Shown here: positions 35,184 to 44,502 of the stretch, in pieces
How positions within the stretch are numbered: the first letter of the stretch is position 1
Layout: every line of letters begins with the position of its first letter
Assembly (NCBI RefSeq): GCF_021991875.1
Contig: NZ_JAHLKR010000011.1
Span: 112,128-176,127, forward strand
Origin: Mycetohabitans sp. B8
Lineage (GTDB): Bacteria > Pseudomonadota > Gammaproteobacteria > Burkholderiales > Burkholderiaceae
Direction of reading: 5' to 3'
Length of the DNA: 64,000 nucleotides
The notes under the pieces: generated by a model
Database searches by the model: none
What the model was told of the DNA's origin: nothing
The model's input: the letters and a program-made list of their open reading frames with translations, nothing else
Translations under genes and position numbers: made by a program

Positions 35184-36851
35184 TCAACGCGTGATCGGCT
35201 TGTACCGCAGCCGCTTCGGTGCGGCTGCCTCGTCGCCGAGCCGCGCCCGCTTGTCGGCTTCATATTCCTGGTAGTTGCCATTGAAAAACACCACCTGCGA
35301 TTCGCCTTCGAACGCGAGGATGTGCGTGGCAATTCGGTCCAGGAACCAGCGATCGTGCGAAATCACCATCACCGATCCCGCGAATTCGAGCAGCGCATCC
35401 TCAAGCGCACGCAACGTTTCGACGTCCAGGTCGTTTGATGGTTCGTCCAGCAACAGCACGTTGCCCCCGGCGATCAGCGTCTTGGCCATGTGCAGCCGTC
35501 CGCGTTCGCCCCCCGACAGGTTCCCAACCTGCTTTTGTTGGTCGGCGCCGCGGAAATTGAAGCGGCCGATGTATGCGCGCGACGGCGTTTCGTAGCGGCC
35601 GACCGTCAGCACGTCCGCGCCGCCGGAAATCTCCTCGAACACCGTCTTGTCGGCGGCCAGCGCATCACGGCTTTGATCCACGTAGGCGAGCTTGACCGTG
35701 GGGCCGAGCTTGACGGTGCCGCCGTCCGGTTGCTCGCGGCCCGTAATCATCCGGAACAGCGTCGACTTGCCCGCACCGTTCGGCCCGATGATGCCAACGA
35801 TCGCGCCGGGCGGTACCGAAAAGCTCAGATTGTCGATCAGCAGGCGGTCGCCGAAGCTTTTGCTGACGTTCTGGAACTCGATGACTTCGTTGCCGAGACG
35901 CTCACCCACCGGGATGAAGATTTCCTGTGTTTCGTTGCGCTTCTGGTATTCGACGCTGTTCAGTTCCTCAAAGCGGGCAATACGCGCCTTGGACTTGGCC
36001 TGGCGGCCCTTCGGGTTTTGGCGTACCCACTCCAGTTCCTTGTGGATCGCCTTCTGACGAGCGGACTCCGCCGCTTCTTCCTGCTTTAGGCGGGTTTCCT
36101 TCTGGTCCAGCCAACTGCTGTAATTGCCTTTCCACGGGATGCCGTGGCCCCGATCTAGCTCCAGAATCCACTGTGCTGCGTTATCCAGAAAGTAGCGATC
36201 GTGCGTGACGGCCACGACCGTGCCCGGGAAGCGCACCAAGAACTGTTCGAGCCACTCGACCGATTCCGCGTCGAGGTGGTTCGTCGGCTCATCGAGCAGC
36301 AGCATGTCGGGCTTTTGCAACAGCAGCTTGCACAGCGCAACACGGCGTTTTTCGCCGCCGGACAAGTGCTCGATCTGGGCGTCCCAGGGCGGCAGTCGCA
36401 GCGCGTCGGCGGCTACCTCGAGTTGCTGCTCGGCGCTACCCCCTTCGGCGGTGGCCAGGATCGCCTCGTACTTCGCCTGTTCGGTGGCCAGCGCGTCGAA
36501 GTCGGCGTCCGGCTCAGCATAGGCCGCGTAGATGGCATCAAGCCGCTGCTGCGCGTGGAACAGCTCGCCGAGGCCTTCTTCGACCGCTTGTTTGACCGTG
36601 TGCTGCGGGTTGAGTTGCGGTTCCTGTGGCAGGTAGCCGATCTGGATGTTGGACATCGGCGTGGCCTCACCCTCGATGTCCTTGTCCAATCCGGCCATGA
36701 TTTTCAGCAAGGTTGATTTGCCCGAGCCGTTTAGGCCGAGCACGCCGATCTTCGCGCCGGGAAAGAACGACAGCGAAATGTCCTTCAGGATATGTCGCTT
36801 GGGCGGCACGATCTTGCCGACCCGGTTCATGGTAAAGACGTATTGAGCCAT
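35184..36851 (-). CDS. ettA: Energy-dependent translational throttle protein EttA (ABC-F)
   Basis: The product is 555 aa, the same length as E. coli EttA. Two ATPase domains show GLNGSGKST and GPNGAGKST Walker A motifs, and [19 protein letters not shown] and [19 protein letters not shown] signatures; there are no membrane segments. The linker and arm regions contain SAWLDQKE-like and charged helices. It binds the ribosomal E site and gates the first elongation steps according to ATP/ADP ratio. It is monocistronic. Confidence 0.94.
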   Translation of the reverse strand: MAQYVFTMNRVGKIVPPKRHILKDISLSFFPGAKIGVLGLNGSGKSTLLKIMAGLDKDIEGEATPMSNIQIGYLPQEPQLNPQHTVKQAVEEGLGELFHAQQRLDAIYAAYAEPDADFDALATEQAKYEAILATAEGGSAEQQLEVAADALRLPPWDAQIEHLSGGEKRRVALCKLLLQKPDMLLLDEPTNHLDAESVEWLEQFLVRFPGTVVAVTHDRYFLDNAAQWILELDRGHGIPWKGNYSSWLDQKETRLKQEEAAESARQKAIHKELEWVRQNPKGRQAKSKARIARFEELNSVEYQKRNETQEIFIPVGERLGNEVIEFQNVSKSFGDRLLIDNLSFSVPPGAIVGIIGPNGAGKSTLFRMITGREQPDGGTVKLGPTVKLAYVDQSRDALAADKTVFEEISGGADVLTVGRYETPSRAYIGRFNFRGADQQKQVGNLSGGERGRLHMAKTLIAGGNVLLLDEPSNDLDVETLRALEDALLEFAGSVMVISHDRWFLDRIATHILAFEGESQVVFFNGNYQEYEADKRARLGDEAAAPKRLRYKPITR

Positions 36852-37426
36852 CGAGTTTGCGTAACGGAGACGAAGCTGGAGGAGGGGCAGCTTGGCGCGG
36901 GCGCAAAGCGCATGCGCGGCTGCCCAAAACCCTCATTGTACGGCTCCGGGCGCCGATGGCGGCGCACTTCGGCAGTGGGGTGGCTTAGCCAACGTGCGAG
37001 CGGTGCTATAGAACAAGGCGGGGTGCGCCCGAAGGCGAGGGGCTATGCGCCGCTACGATGCGGCAGGATACGGCCATGGGATGCGCTGCGGCGCGACACC
37101 GCCCGCTCGTGGCCACCGCATGCTGAATTGCCGTAGTTTGCAGTTGCATTGCGCTGCTGCTACGATCCGGTTTCAGGCATGCTCCACTTTTCTTTTCCGA
37201 CCCAACGACACCGAGGGAGGCGCAGTGATGTTGATACCGCAAATCGCCGTCCCACGCGTGGCGCCACAGCACCGTTAGGTCACTGCCGGCGCGGGCTGCC
37301 GAGTACCCGCGCGGTTTCCCGACAGATCCGCTGCTTGTCGCCGGTTTTATCCGGCCCGCATCGTCTGTCCGTTTCTGTTTCTCTTTTGGGACAGTCCCGC
37401 GACCAGTGAGTCGTGGGCGGTTGCAA
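36852..37426. other. 575-bp region, no firm gene; tiny ORF with good ribosome site
   Basis: Nothing here looks like a normal gene. A 16-codon frame at 37228-37278 (MLIPQIAVPRVAPQHR) is preceded by GAGGGAGG eleven bases from the ATG and could be a leader peptide for the downstream ABC exporter; it has no runs of a regulatory amino acid. A short palindrome GGGACAGTCCC is at 37388-37398. Confidence 0.35.
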
Positions 37427-39319
37427 ATGGCTCGAAAAAAAATCGACTTTGGCGGACAAGCCTTCAAGGCTGTCCTCGGTTTCACCTTTTCGCATTGGGG
37501 CAAGCAGCCCTGGCGGATCGCGGCGATCACATCACTGGCGTGGCTGTCGGCGCTCACCGATGTGCTGACGCCGCTTTATGCGGGACGCCTGATCGACGCG
37601 CTTGCCACCGGCGCGAGCGGTGCCGTGAGCAAGCAGGCCGCGTGGGGCGCGGCGGTTTCGGCCTTCTGGGTCCTTGCGACGCTGGGGTTGGGTGGCATGT
37701 TAATGCGCCAGTTCGGTTTCCTGAACATCATCGCGCTCACGCTAAAGATGATGAGCGAGATTGCATCCAGCGCGTTCTATCGCGTGCAGCGTTTCTCTGT
37801 CGACTGGCATGCGAACAGCTTTGCCGGCTCGACGGTGCGCAAGATCACGCGCGGCATGTGGGCACTGGACCTGCTCAACGACACGTTGCTGATCGCGTTG
37901 TTGCCGTCGCTGGTGATGCTCGTCGGCGCCACCGTGCTGCTTGGCGTGCAGTGGCCGGTGATGGGCATCGTGGTCGGCATCGGATCGATCGTGTATGTCG
38001 CGGTCACCCTGGTGCTATCGCTTGGCTACGTGGCCCCGGCCGCGCGGCTGGGTAATGCGTGGGACACGCGGATGGGCGGCGCGTTGGCCGACGCGGTTAG
38101 CTGCAATGCCGTGGTGAAGGCGTTCGGCGCTGAACAGCGCGAGGACGCGCGCCTTGCCCGTGTGATCGGCAAGTGGCGACAACGCACGCGCCGTACTTGG
38201 ATCCGCGGTACGCTCAACGGTGGGGTGCAGGGCGGCATGCTAGTTGCAATGCAGGCTGCGATTCTCGGCGCGGCTCTACTGCTGTGGGTTCGCGACTTGG
38301 CTAGCGTGGGCGATATCACCTTTGCGCTGACCATGTTCTTCATGTTGCAGGGGTATCTGCGCGACGTGGGCATGCACATCCGCAACCTGCAGCGTTCAGT
38401 CAACGACATGGAGGAACTGGTGTCGTTGCAGGCGCAGCCCTTGGGTATCGACGACAAACCGGGCGCGGCGCGTATCGTGATTCGCCGGGGCGAGATCCGC
38501 TTCGAGCATGTGACGTTCCGCTACGGCACTCACGCGACACCGCTGTACGAAAATTTCTCTGTGCGCATCACCCCCGGCGAGCGTGTCGGTTTGGTTGGCC
38601 ATTCAGGCTCGGGCAAGACGACGTTTATTAAGCTGATCCAGCGGCTGCATGACGTAAGCGGTGGGCGGATCACGATCGACGGGCAGAATATCGCCAACGT
38701 CCAGCAGGCGTCGCTGCGCAGCCAGATCGCGATCGTGCAGCAGGAGCCCCTGCTGCTTCATCGCTCGCTGGCCGAAAACATCGCGTATGCGAAGCCCGGC
38801 GCAAGCCGCGCGCAAATCGAGCGTGCGGCGAAGCTGGCCAGCGCCCACGACTTCATCACCGCGCTGCCCGACGGCTACGAGACGTTGGTCGGCGAGCGGG
38901 GTGTCAAACTGTCCGGCGGCGAGCGCCAGCGGGTGGCGATTGCCCGTGCCTTCCTTGCCGATGCGCCGATCCTGATCCTCGATGAGGCGACCTCCAGCCT
39001 GGACAGCGAGAGCGAAGTGTTGATCCAGCGGGCGATGGAGCGACTGATGATTGGGCGCACGACGCTGGTCGTCGCGCACCGGTTATCGACGGTCCGAGCA
39101 TTGGACCGGCTGCTCGTAATGAATAAGGGGCGCATCGTCGAGGAAGGCGGCCACGATGAATTGATTCGCGTGGAAGGCGGCTTCTACCGACGGTTGTTCG
39201 AGTGCCAGGCGCTGGAATTGACGCGGGGATGGGACGCCATGGGTGCGGCTGGGGAGCGCCGGCAGCCCACGGCCGCTGGCGTGCTGGATGCCGATTTGTC
39301 GTTGCCGTTGCCTGAGTAG
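37427..39319 (+). CDS. ABC exporter, fused permease/ATPase (MsbA/MDR type)
   Basis: The product is 630 aa from the ATG at 37427 (MARKKIDFGGQAFKAVLGFT); an in-frame GTG lies seven codons upstream. There are six membrane helices in the first ~330 residues, then an ATPase with GHSGSGKTT, LSGGERQRVAIARAFLADAP and ILILDEATSSLD. The family exports lipids, drugs or peptides as a homodimer. No biosynthetic genes adjoin it, so no substrate can be named. A short Ala/Gly tail follows the ATPase. Confidence 0.85.
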   Translation: MARKKIDFGGQAFKAVLGFTFSHWGKQPWRIAAITSLAWLSALTDVLTPLYAGRLIDALATGASGAVSKQAAWGAAVSAFWVLATLGLGGMLMRQFGFLNIIALTLKMMSEIASSAFYRVQRFSVDWHANSFAGSTVRKITRGMWALDLLNDTLLIALLPSLVMLVGATVLLGVQWPVMGIVVGIGSIVYVAVTLVLSLGYVAPAARLGNAWDTRMGGALADAVSCNAVVKAFGAEQREDARLARVIGKWRQRTRRTWIRGTLNGGVQGGMLVAMQAAILGAALLLWVRDLASVGDITFALTMFFMLQGYLRDVGMHIRNLQRSVNDMEELVSLQAQPLGIDDKPGAARIVIRRGEIRFEHVTFRYGTHATPLYENFSVRITPGERVGLVGHSGSGKTTFIKLIQRLHDVSGGRITIDGQNIANVQQASLRSQIAIVQQEPLLLHRSLAENIAYAKPGASRAQIERAAKLASAHDFITALPDGYETLVGERGVKLSGGERQRVAIARAFLADAPILILDEATSSLDSESEVLIQRAMERLMIGRTTLVVAHRLSTVRALDRLLVMNKGRIVEEGGHDELIRVEGGFYRRLFECQALELTRGWDAMGAAGERRQPTAAGVLDADLSLPLPE

Positions 39320-39609
39320 CGGCGGGGGCGGTCGCAATGCACGGACATGGCCGCGGGCGATTCGCGGCGCAATGTTGGGTAATGCGGTGACAGCGGAAGT
39401 GGCGATGCGTGAGTGACGACGCGAGTCGCAGACATCCCGCAATTGACGAGGGGACCGTTCCGCTCGCGTGTGCCCGCCATGGGCGGGCCCTGGCATGGCG
39501 GATGTTCGAGGATGCCGGCGGCGTGGCCGGCGTCCGGCCAGCGGTATGGTGTTGTGAAAGCAGCGCTACTGGACCGTGCGCCGGCAACAGCGCGTTAAAC
39601 GTTGAACAG
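39320..39609. other. Convergent gap between ABC exporter and ychF
   Basis: About 290 bp of GC-rich sequence with only shadow frames. No clear terminator with a T-run was seen. Confidence 0.4.
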
Positions 39610-40704
39610 TTAGACGTTGAACAAGAAGTTCATCACATCCCCATCCTGGACCACGTACTCCTTGCCCTCGGCGCGCATCTTGCCCGCTTCCTTCGCGCCT
39701 TGCTCACCTTTGTAGGCAATATAGTCATCGTACGAAATCGTCTGAGCGCGGATGAAGCCGCGCTCGAAATCCGTATGGATGACACCGGCCGCTTGCGGCG
39801 CCGTATCGCCGACGTGGATGGTCCACGCGCGCACTTCCTTGACGCCGGCAGTGAAGTACGTTTGCAGTCCCAGCAGCTTGAAGCCTGCTCGGATCACGCG
39901 GTTCAGCCCAGGCTCGTCCATGCCCATGTCGGACAGGAAAATGCCCTTTTCATCGTCGGGCAACTCGGCGATTTCCGCCTCGATGGCGGCGCACACGGCG
40001 ACGACCGGCGAGCCTTCCTTCGCGGCGTAGCCACGCACCGCATCGAGGTACGGATTGTTCTCAAAACCGTCCTCCCGTACGTTGGCCACGTACATCGTCG
40101 GCTTCGCAGTAATCAGGCAGAACGGCTTGATCAACGCACGTTCGTCGTCGGACAAATCCATCGCACGGACCGGGCGTACCTGGTCCAGTTGTGCGCGCAC
40201 CTTGTTCAACACGGCGGCTAGCTTGACCGCCTCCTTGTCATTGCCCGATTTTGCCGCTTTCGAATAGCGTGCGAGTGCCTTCTCGACGGTCGCCAGGTCG
40301 GCCAGCGCCAACTCAGTATGGATTACTTCGATGTCCGCGAGCGGGTCCACCTTGCCGGAGACGTGAATCACGTTGTCGTCGTCAAAGCAGCGCACCACGT
40401 GCGTGATCGCATCCGTCTCGCGGATGTTGGCGAGGAACTGGTTACCTAGGCCTTCGCCCTTGCTCGCACCCGCGACGAGCCCAGCAATATCGACGAACTC
40501 GACGACTGCCGGCAGCACGCGTTCGGGTTTGACGATCTGTGCCAAAGCGGCGAGCCGCGGATCTGGCACCTCGACCACGCCGACATTCGGCTCGATCGTG
40601 CAAAACGGATAGTTCTCGGCGGCGATGCCCGCCTTAGTCAGCGCGTTGAAGAGAGTGGACTTGCCGACGTTGGGCAAGCCGACGATGCCGCATTTGAGGC
40701 TCAT
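39610..40704 (-). CDS. ychF: Redox-regulated ATPase YchF
   Basis: The product is 364 aa. G1 is [21 protein letters not shown]3 [20 protein letters not shown], the YchF-type specificity region sits near [20 protein letters not shown], and a C-terminal TGS domain ends [13 protein letters not shown]. Unlike most OBG-family proteins it hydrolyses ATP; it binds ribosomes and modulates oxidative-stress responses. AAAGG lies ahead of the ATG. Length equals the E. coli protein within one residue. Confidence 0.95.
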   Translation of the reverse strand: MSLKCGIVGLPNVGKSTLFNALTKAGIAAENYPFCTIEPNVGVVEVPDPRLAALAQIVKPERVLPAVVEFVDIAGLVAGASKGEGLGNQFLANIRETDAITHVVRCFDDDNVIHVSGKVDPLADIEVIHTELALADLATVEKALARYSKAAKSGNDKEAVKLAAVLNKVRAQLDQVRPVRAMDLSDDERALIKPFCLITAKPTMYVANVREDGFENNPYLDAVRGYAAKEGSPVVAVCAAIEAEIAELPDDEKGIFLSDMGMDEPGLNRVIRAGFKLLGLQTYFTAGVKEVRAWTIHVGDTAPQAAGVIHTDFERGFIRAQTISYDDYIAYKGEQGAKEAGKMRAEGKEYVVQDGDVMNFLFNV

Positions 40705-41021
40705 GGAAAACCTTTACGAATCAGCGTTTGGCGCGTCAGTGCGTGTGCTTTGTCGCGACTGGCTCCACGCCGGGCAACTGCGAAGAGTCGAGGACGAGAC
40801 CAACCAACACGGTGTAGGGACGCGATTTTTTGTCCCTACTTGGCCGGAAAACGGAGATTGTAACGCTTTCGGACGCCGCCGCCCCCTGTCGCGCGGCTGC
40901 TCCGAGCGGAAACATGAGTTCAAATGAGGCGACTAGCGCGCTTGTGCGCCAAGCGCGCCGGTGACGAGATGCGCGACGCATAGCGCTGTCCGGGCTGAGC
41001 CTCTCGTCGCCGTCCGGCGCA
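40705..41021. other. Gap between ychF and the effector-like gene
   Basis: About 317 bp. It must contain the ychF promoter and the downstream end of the minus-strand gene at 41022. No coding, RNA or repeat feature is evident. Confidence 0.4.
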
Positions 41022-42101
41022 TCACGCGCCGACTGGATGACGCGTCTTGCGCAGACGCCGACTGACACGTGAGCTGAAGCTTTTCACGCTGGCCGCGATG
41101 CTGGCGAATGAGCGCTTACTCCTCCCCGTACTGTCGGTAGTCGCCGTATCTTGCCGCGTCGGACGGTGTATGCCGGTTTCAATATCTGCATTCGCGGAAT
41201 CGGTTTTATTTCTTTTCTTGAAAAAGCTCTTGACTCGTTTAAGGATGTTTGGCTTTGCTGCAAATTGGCTTTGCTGATCAATAGCTTCCGACGAGCCAGT
41301 GACATTATGTGCAAATGGCTTAACAGGCGATGGAAGGCCGTGATCGTTTATTAATTCCGTTTGCGTGTCGGTTGCCTTGGTTATCCCCTGATTTACCTGC
41401 GACTGCTTTTGGCTGTGTGCATCACTCGCTGCGGGATCCACATCTTTGAATTGATCTTCCAACCATGCTTTAGCCTGCAGTATGCTCTTATTGAGTTCGT
41501 CGTCCCAAATCTCGTTTATCGAAGAGCGATGGGCTTGGGGCGGTGTTGATCCGGGACTTTGCTTCTCCGGTTGGCTCGTCTGCGACGCCGCACTATGGGT
41601 AGGCTGAGCCACCGGGCAATCTGCTGACAGGGAGGCTCGCACTTGCGCCGCGTAGCGCGATGCATCGGTATTGTACTGCGCAGAGCGGCGCTCCGGTGTC
41701 CGGGGCCGCTCGTCGTTTTGTTCCCGGTCCTGACGCTGGGCGCTCAGCTTATTTTTGCCGAGCGGATTGGCATGCGGATTTTTCAATGCTTGCAGAAACT
41801 TGTCGCCCTTTTCTTTGGCTTCTTCTAAATTCGAAAAGCTGGGCACTTTCCTGAGACTAGCCGGCTGAAAGGATAATGTATCACGTTCCTGGGAGACCTT
41901 CCCAAGCGCCAATTGGTAAAACTGCTCAAGAGTGACGGGTTTCCGTGGTGAGGTTGGACGCTGTGCCTGCAGGGCAGCACCTCTAAATGGATTGTGGTCT
42001 TCTGCGCTAAATGGGTTATCGCTTGCCTGACTTGATGCGGCGCGTTGCGTCATGTGCCGATCCGCGAGGGCATTATTTACTTGCATATCGTCAACCAGCA
42101 T
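41022..42101 (-). CDS. Hydrophilic orphan protein with NPF motifs; candidate secreted effector
   Basis: The protein is up to 359 aa (starts MLVDDMQVNN; ATGs at codons 6 and 17 are also possible, none with a good ribosome site). I do not recognise a family. It is rich in Ser, Gln, Asn and Thr, has no signal peptide or membrane helix, and looks largely disordered. Two NPF tripeptides lie close together (about 29-31 and 37-39). Two polybasic segments are near the C-terminus (KRVKSFFKKRNK, about 288-299; and SRVSRRLRKTRH, about 344-355). Its DNA is noticeably less GC-rich than the neighbours. In a fungal endosymbiont this profile suits a type III effector, but no secretion motif or hrp-type box was found. 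Confidence 0.6.
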   Translation of the reverse strand: MLVDDMQVNNALADRHMTQRAASSQASDNPFSAEDHNPFRGAALQAQRPTSPRKPVTLEQFYQLALGKVSQERDTLSFQPASLRKVPSFSNLEEAKEKGDKFLQALKNPHANPLGKNKLSAQRQDREQNDERPRTPERRSAQYNTDASRYAAQVRASLSADCPVAQPTHSAASQTSQPEKQSPGSTPPQAHRSSINEIWDDELNKSILQAKAWLEDQFKDVDPAASDAHSQKQSQVNQGITKATDTQTELINDHGLPSPVKPFAHNVTGSSEAIDQQSQFAAKPNILKRVKSFFKKRNKTDSANADIETGIHRPTRQDTATTDSTGRSKRSFASIAASVKSFSSRVSRRLRKTRHPVGA

Positions 42102-42473
42102 GATTAATTGGAGTTTGCACCTTAACGATTTTGCTTCGGGCGGGATGCCAATTGCGCGATCCCGGGAGAGCTTAAACGAAGCGGAACAATCATTGGTTTA
42201 GCATGTTTTAATAATCCGCCATAATCGGCATATTCTCGGACGGATGAGGCTTCGTGCAATGGACGACGGAGTGGTTAATTCAAAATGCGCATCGTAAGGT
42301 GTGACTTGCCTTTGTCGGTTAATACATTACGTGCCCTGTACTTGTGTGCTGGACGGGCGTTCCACGCTCGATGTTGTCCGGTGCAACCGCGTACCTGTCT
42401 GCTGAACGGAATGCGGCCTTGCGCGCAGCATCTCAGCCCGAAGTTCGCCGGCCCCGGCCGCTATAATGTGCCG
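42102..42473. other. AT-richer divergent region between effector-like gene and UbiH-like gene
   Basis: The sequence is lower in GC than the backbone, like the neighbouring orphan gene. A TATAAT lies 6 bp before the hydroxylase ATG but without a good -35. I looked for a TTCG-N16-TTCG pair on the minus strand upstream of the orphan gene and did not find one. Confidence 0.4.
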
Positions 42474-43655
42474 ATGAATTCCGCACAATCGAACCATCAG
42501 GTCATCGTGATCGGCGGCGGGCTGGTCGGCAAGGCCGCCGCGCTCGCGCTGACCCAGGCCGGCCTGCGCGTGGCGTTGCTCGCGCAGCGTGCGCCCGCGC
42601 AAAGCGAACATCGGTTCGATGCGCGTATCTATGCGCTGTCGTCCAGTTCACAAGCGTTGCTGGAGCGGCTGCGGGTCTGGCAAGCCCTTGACCCGGCGCG
42701 GTTATGCCCGGTGTACGACATGCGTGTGTTCGGCGATGCGCACGCACAACTGCATTTTTCGGCATTTCAGGCGGCGGTTCCGCAACTGGCGTGGATCGTC
42801 GAATCAAGCTTGATCGAACGCGCGCTCGACGCCGCATTGCAGTTCCAGCCGCTACTGACCTGGTGCGAATCGCGGGCACAGGCGCTGCAACATTACCCGG
42901 AAGCCGTCAGCGTGACGCTGGACGATGCGCGGGTGTTGTCTGCCGACCTGGTCGTCGGCGCGGATGGCGCGCACTCCTGGGTGCGGGAGCAGGTCGGCGC
43001 GAAGGTGAAACGGCGCGACTATCGGCAAACGGGTGTCGTGGCGAACTTCCGGTGCAGCAAGCCGCATCACGAAACCGCATTTCAGTGGTTCATCGACGGC
43101 GAGATCCTCGCGTTGCTGCCGTTGCCGGACTCGCACGTGTCGCTGGTCTGGTCCGCCTGCACCGAGCACGCGGACGCGTTGCTGAAACTGGACCTGGCCG
43201 CGCTGGCCGAACGGATCGAGGCAGCCACAGGCGGTGCCAGTTCGCGTCAGGTGGGCACGCTCGAAGGCGTGACCCCCGCGCAAGGCTTCCCGCTTGCGCT
43301 GCAGACGGTGGATCGGCTGATTGCGCCGCGCGTGGCGCTCGTCGGCGATGCGGCTCACCTGATTCACCCGCTCGCGGGGCAAGGGGTCAACCTCGGACTG
43401 CGTGATGTCGCTGCGCTGCTAGACACGGTGAACCGAAAGGAACCGTTTCGTGATCTCGGCGATCTGACACTGCTTAGACGTTACGAGCGTTCGCGCCGTG
43501 AGGATATTCAGAAGTTGACCATTGCGACCGATGGGCTGCAGCGGTTGTTTGCGCTGCCGGGCGGGCTAGCCCGCGGCATCCGCAATGTCGGGATGGCGAT
43601 GGTCGGCGCGCAGCCATTGATGAAGCGCTGGCTGGTGTCGGCCGCGCTCGGCTGA
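42474..43655 (+). CDS. FAD-dependent UbiH/UbiF/VisC-family hydroxylase
   Basis: The product is 393 aa from the ATG at 42474 (MNSAQSNHQVIVIGGGLVGK); the 63 upstream in-frame codons are non-coding in character. It has the Rossmann FAD motif VIVIGGGLVGKAAALALTQA, the DG motif LVVGADGAHSWVREQVGA, and the second FAD motif GDAAHLIHPLAGQGVNLGLR. The family adds ring hydroxyls in ubiquinone synthesis. Which ring position is modified is not decidable from sequence alone. The dsbC gene follows after 32 bp. Confidence 0.88.
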   Translation: MNSAQSNHQVIVIGGGLVGKAAALALTQAGLRVALLAQRAPAQSEHRFDARIYALSSSSQALLERLRVWQALDPARLCPVYDMRVFGDAHAQLHFSAFQAAVPQLAWIVESSLIERALDAALQFQPLLTWCESRAQALQHYPEAVSVTLDDARVLSADLVVGADGAHSWVREQVGAKVKRRDYRQTGVVANFRCSKPHHETAFQWFIDGEILALLPLPDSHVSLVWSACTEHADALLKLDLAALAERIEAATGGASSRQVGTLEGVTPAQGFPLALQTVDRLIAPRVALVGDAAHLIHPLAGQGVNLGLRDVAALLDTVNRKEPFRDLGDLTLLRRYERSRREDIQKLTIATDGLQRLFALPGGLARGIRNVGMAMVGAQPLMKRWLVSAALG

Positions 43656-43687
43656 CGTGTGTGCGCTCAATCAAACAAGGAACCACG

Positions 43688-44431
43688 ATGACATTTCGAA
43701 TTCGCACGATCGCGCTGACCTCGGTGGCCGGTGCGCTGCTGGCCGCCGCCGCGTTGGCCAGCTATCCCGCATTCGCCGATCCGAACCTGGACAGCGTGAA
43801 GGCCGCGGTGCAGAAGCGGCTAGGCTCCGACACGAGCGTCAAAGGCGTGGCCAAGACGCCGATCGCCGGGCTGTACGAGGTCAATCTCGGCAAGGAAATC
43901 GTCTATAGCGACGCCAATGCCGATTACCTGGTGTTGGGCGACCTGGTGGATACTCGCACGCGGAAGAACTTGACGCAGGCGCGTAACGAAGAGTTGAACA
44001 AGGTCGATTTTGCGAGTCTGCCCCTGGCCAACGCCGTCAAGGTCGTCAAGGGTAATGGTGCGCGCAAGCTCGCGGTATTCTCTGATCCGAATTGCGGGTA
44101 CTGCAAGCGGCTGGAGACGACGTTGAAGGGATTCGACAATATTACCGTCTACACCTTCCTGTATCCAATGCTTTCGCCCGACTCCGACGTGAAGGCGAAG
44201 GCGATCTGGTGTTCGGCGGACCGCGCCAAGGCGTGGCAGGCGTGGATGCTCGATCATCAGTCACCGAGCGCGGCCGGCCATTGCGACACCAGCGCGCTGC
44301 AGAAAAACCTGGCGCTGGGTCAGAAGTTGAACGTGAGCGGCACGCCGACGATCATCCTGGCCGATGGGCGCCGGCTCCCCGGCGCGGTGCCGGCCGAGCA
44401 GCTCGACAAGGCCCTGTCTGCACAGCATTGA
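43688..44431 (+). CDS. dsbC: Periplasmic disulfide isomerase DsbC
   Basis: The product is 247 aa; the ATG at 43688 has AAGGAA upstream. The signal peptide is MTFRIRTIALTSVAGALLAA with cleavage likely after ASYPAFA. It has an N-terminal dimerisation domain (GLYEVNLGKEIVYSDANADY) and a thioredoxin fold with CXXC in FSDPNCGYCKRLE and cis-Pro in NVSGTPTIILADG. It repairs wrong disulfides in the periplasm. It lies between a ubiquinone hydroxylase and an M61 peptidase on the same strand. Confidence 0.93.
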   Translation: MTFRIRTIALTSVAGALLAAAALASYPAFADPNLDSVKAAVQKRLGSDTSVKGVAKTPIAGLYEVNLGKEIVYSDANADYLVLGDLVDTRTRKNLTQARNEELNKVDFASLPLANAVKVVKGNGARKLAVFSDPNCGYCKRLETTLKGFDNITVYTFLYPMLSPDSDVKAKAIWCSADRAKAWQAWMLDHQSPSAAGHCDTSALQKNLALGQKLNVSGTPTIILADGRRLPGAVPAEQLDKALSAQH

Positions 44432-44502
44432 CGGTTCGCCGCTGGGCGGTCCGTAGCGCCGATTCGTCCGGCCGGCAGGCCGGCGCCTACCTGTGTATCC
44501 CG

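Noticed and set aside
42102..42284. HrpB-type TTCG-N16-TTCG box upstream of the effector-like gene
   Set aside because: Only one CGAA was found in the relevant orientation, and the base run 16 nt away does not match.
44092..44502. N-terminal extension of the M61 peptidase
   Set aside because: It runs through dsbC in another frame and is Arg/Gly-rich nonsense; the family N-terminus begins at 44503.
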